Positions 62,439 to 64,000 of a stretch of DNA of 64,000 bases are shown here, piece after piece. Position numbers and translations under genes: made by a program. This DNA is from an uncultured Actinomycetes bacterium (GTDB lineage: Bacteria > Actinomycetota > Acidimicrobiia > Acidimicrobiales > RAAP-2): positions 1 to 64,000 of the forward strand of contig CAIQGE010000020.1 in assembly GCA_903871335.1 (NCBI GenBank), given 5' to 3'. The notes under the pieces were generated by a model. That model had not been told where the DNA came from, did no database searches, and was given only the letters and a program-made list of their open reading frames with translations. Numbering within the stretch: position 1 is the first letter of the stretch; each line of letters opens with the position of its first letter.

Positions 62439-63071
62439 CTAGTAGCTGCGCAGAACGGAGATGACCTTACCGAAGAGGGTGACCTCATTGGCGTCGAACT
62501 CCATGGGTTCCATGCTGGCGTTCTCGGGCTTCAGCACCACGCGACGACCCTGAGGGAAATAGCGCTTCACGGTTGCTTCGTCACCGGGAATGCCCGCGAC
62601 CACGATCTCACCCTTGTTGGCTTCGGCCTGACGCTGCACCACGACGAAGTCACCGGGCAGGATGCCGGCGTCAATCATTGACTCACCGCGCACCTGCAAC
62701 ATGAAGCTCTCGCCGCGGCCGGCGAACTGCTCGGGCAGGGCGACGAGGTCGACGGACTCCTGGCTGGCGAGCACCCCGGTACCGGCGGCAACGTCTCCAA
62801 TGAGGGGAACGTGGCGAACGGGCGAGGGGAGTTGACTGATGGTGGACGAACCCGCGTCGTAGCGGACGGTCAGTGTGCGCGGCTGCTGCGGGTTCTTTTC
62901 GATGTAGCCGGCGTTCTTTAACACCTCGATGTGGTTCGCGACCGTGGCCGGGGACTTGAGACCCACGTGGTCACCAATCTCGCGGATGGTCGGCGGGAAG
63001 TTGCGCTCGCGCTGACAGGCGACGATGAAGTCGAGAATCTGGCGACGCATCGGTGTGAGGACTTCAGCCAT
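62439..63071 (-). CDS. lexA: LexA repressor
   Basis: SOS regulator, 210 aa from ATG 63071. The N-terminal winged helix has RRQILDFIVACQRERNFPPT and IREIGDHVGLKSPATVANHI. The cleavage site is the AG pair in DVAAGTGVLA, the catalytic Ser is in VRGESMIDAGILPGD and the Lys is in GDEATVKRYF. The frame extends to 63281 but the region upstream of 63071 holds the SOS boxes and promoter. Two LexA boxes upstream show autoregulation. Confidence 0.95.
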   Translation of the reverse strand: MAEVLTPMRRQILDFIVACQRERNFPPTIREIGDHVGLKSPATVANHIEVLKNAGYIEKNPQQPRTLTVRYDAGSSTISQLPSPVRHVPLIGDVAAGTGVLASQESVDLVALPEQFAGRGESFMLQVRGESMIDAGILPGDFVVVQRQAEANKGEIVVAGIPGDEATVKRYFPQGRRVVLKPENASMEPMEFDANEVTLFGKVISVLRSY

Positions 63072-63087
63072 GGGAACCTTCCTTGAA

Positions 63088-63101
63088 CGAACAAACGTTC
63101 G
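63088..63101. promoter_or_regulatory. LexA (SOS) box 1 of lexA
   Basis: CGAACAAACGTTCG, a perfect CGAAC-N4-GTTCG site, 17 bp upstream of the lexA start codon and just downstream of the predicted -10. Confidence 0.85.
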
Positions 63102-63102
63102 T

Positions 63103-63131
63103 AGGTTATCGCCACTTCCCCCAAAAGGCAA
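63103..63131 (-). promoter_or_regulatory. lexA promoter
   Basis: On the minus strand TTGCCT (63131-63126), a 17-bp spacer and TAACCT (63108-63103). It lies between the two SOS boxes, the second of which overlaps the -35. Confidence 0.65.
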
Positions 63132-63142
63132 ACATACGTTCG
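63129..63142. promoter_or_regulatory. LexA (SOS) box 2 of lexA
   Basis: CAAACATACGTTCG, one mismatch to CGAAC-N4-GTTCG. Its start is 41 bp from box 1, and it overlaps the -35 element. Confidence 0.7.
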
Positions 63143-63251
63143 TGTCACCTTCAAGTTCACGACAGGGCCTGTAACGAGGGAAATCTCGCGATTCTTCGGG
63201 CGCGCCGACCGTTGGGACGTCACACCACGACGGGTGGGCGAGAGGAGAGTC

Positions 63252-63995
63252 ATGGCCTTGATGGTCGAGAGCGACGCGCATGTAGATGAGGTTCCCCTAG
63301 CGCAGGGATGGCGGGATTTTGCCGACGTGTTGGCGGCGGGGGTGGATCGGGTCATCCTTTATGGTCCCCCCGGGACGGGAAAAACGTTCGCCGCTTTGCA
63401 CTTCGCCACGCTCGGCGGTGCGGCGGAGCGACTCATCTGTACCGAGGATCTCACCACCGCCGACGTCACGGGAACGTGGATGCCGGCGGGACACGACCGT
63501 TGGGAATGGCTCGAAGGACCTGCGGTTCGAGCGTGGCGACGAGGGGGACGGTTGGTCGTGGACGAAGTGGACCGCGCCGCCGGGGATGTGCTGAGTTTGT
63601 TGTTGGCCATGACCGACACGGACGGTTCGGCGCAGTGGCAACATCCGCACACCGGCGAGATCGTGCGGCCGGCCGAGAGTTTCACGGTCGTGATGACGAC
63701 CAATATCGAGCGCCTCGAAGAATTGCCCGTGGCGTTGCGCGACCGATTTCCCGTAGCCGTTCGCATTGATCGTCCCCACCCCGCGAGCGTTCGGCGCTTG
63801 AGTGCCGATCTGCGTCGCCCTGCGCTGAGCGGCACGCTCGGCGAGGAAGATCGTCGCGTGTCGCTACGCACGTTCTACGCCTTTGATCAACTGCGAGAGC
63901 GACACGGCGCGGAGCGCGCGGCTCACCTGTTATTCGGTGAGACTCGAGCTCAGGCGTTTCTCGACGCCCTCGTGATCGGGGCTCTCGAGCGGTGA
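63252..63995 (+). CDS. AAA_5-type MoxR-like AAA+ ATPase
   Basis: 247 aa from ATG 63252, with GAGGAGAG upstream. Walker A GPPGTGKT is at residues 38-45; Walker B is in RLVVDEVDRAAGDVL; sensor 1 in VVMTTNIERLEELP and the Arg finger/sensor region in VALRDRFPVAVRID follow. It resembles the AAA partner of VWA-domain proteins in MoxR/CbbQ-type pairs. A GTG at 63992 overlaps its stop and may start the next gene, which is cut by the window edge. It is divergent from lexA and the SOS boxes lie between the two starts. Confidence 0.88.
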   Translation: MALMVESDAHVDEVPLAQGWRDFADVLAAGVDRVILYGPPGTGKTFAALHFATLGGAAERLICTEDLTTADVTGTWMPAGHDRWEWLEGPAVRAWRRGGRLVVDEVDRAAGDVLSLLLAMTDTDGSAQWQHPHTGEIVRPAESFTVVMTTNIERLEELPVALRDRFPVAVRIDRPHPASVRRLSADLRRPALSGTLGEEDRRVSLRTFYAFDQLRERHGAERAAHLLFGETRAQAFLDALVIGALER

Positions 63996-64000
63996 ACGCG

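Noticed and set aside
62219-62464. 81-codon plus-strand ORF between the alarmone synthetase and lexA
   Set aside because: No family resemblance, runs into the lexA coding region and lacks a ribosome-binding site.
1-64000. tRNA, rRNA or CRISPR features
   Set aside because: I scanned the intergenic stretches for the GGTTCGA-type T-loop, acceptor-stem pairs and regularly spaced repeats and saw none; a covariance-model search would be decisive.

Overview
The window is about 64 kb of high-GC DNA. Genes are tightly packed, many start with GTG, and stop/start overlaps of the GTGA or ATGA type recur. Gene content and order point to an Actinomycetota chromosome: class II DAHP synthase, an MtrA/MtrB-like two-component pair with a GerMN lipoprotein, a rimP-nusA-ylxR-infB-rbfA-truB-ribF-rpsO-pnp block, actinobacterial-type LexA boxes and PIG-V/GT87-like mannosyltransferases. 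The AurF-like ferritin-fold protein, the Cys-pair propeller protein and the gene mix resemble Acidimicrobiia more than mycobacteria or streptomycetes. That class assignment is an inference.

Layout. 1-6.3 kb: the end of an ISL3-type transposase, DAHP synthase, nadD and rsfS, then the minus-strand mtrA-mtrB-lpqB-like operon and a XerC/D recombinase. 6.4-15.8 kb: a housekeeping run rpsB-tsf-pyrH-frr-cdsA-dxr-rseP-ispG-proS (translation, UMP kinase, lipid head-group and MEP isoprenoid steps, site-2 protease). 15.8-19.3 kb: a membrane-anchored Cys-pair/Asp-box protein, then an AT-richer accessory island with a RhuM-Fic protein, a Y4mF-type HTH antitoxin-like gene, three phased operator-like palindromes and inverted repeats. 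19.25-30.2 kb: the NusA/IF2 operon behind a clear promoter and an intrinsic-terminator-like attenuator, then ribF, rpsO and pnp with a nested leader hairpin. 30.3-34.0 kb: a PLP lyase and two overlapping GT-C mannosyltransferases.

34.1-54.8 kb holds the whole succinylase branch of diaminopimelate/lysine synthesis in two clusters: dapB and dapA (with a double-TetR regulator, a diiron ferritin-like protein and RNase J), and dapF, dapC, dapD and dapE (with miaB, miaA and hflX). FtsK, a D,D-carboxypeptidase, homoserine kinase and an RhtA-like exporter lie between them. ftsK has a good LexA box. 54.8-58.2 kb is the minus-strand ATP-grasp / alpha-E / transglutaminase operon.

58.2-64 kb is patchy. 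It has a small basic peptide plus GNAT pair in AT-richer DNA, GDPD, a YjbR-like protein and a four-helix membrane protein. Next is a small alarmone synthetase overlapping a small partner gene (candidate toxSAS-type toxin-antitoxin pair), then lexA with two SOS boxes around its promoter, and an AAA+ ATPase that runs to the window edge. The strongest candidates for something undescribed are the alarmone synthetase pair (61.2-62.2 kb) and the RhuM-Fic/HTH island (17.1-19.1 kb). I found no rRNA, tRNA or CRISPR array.
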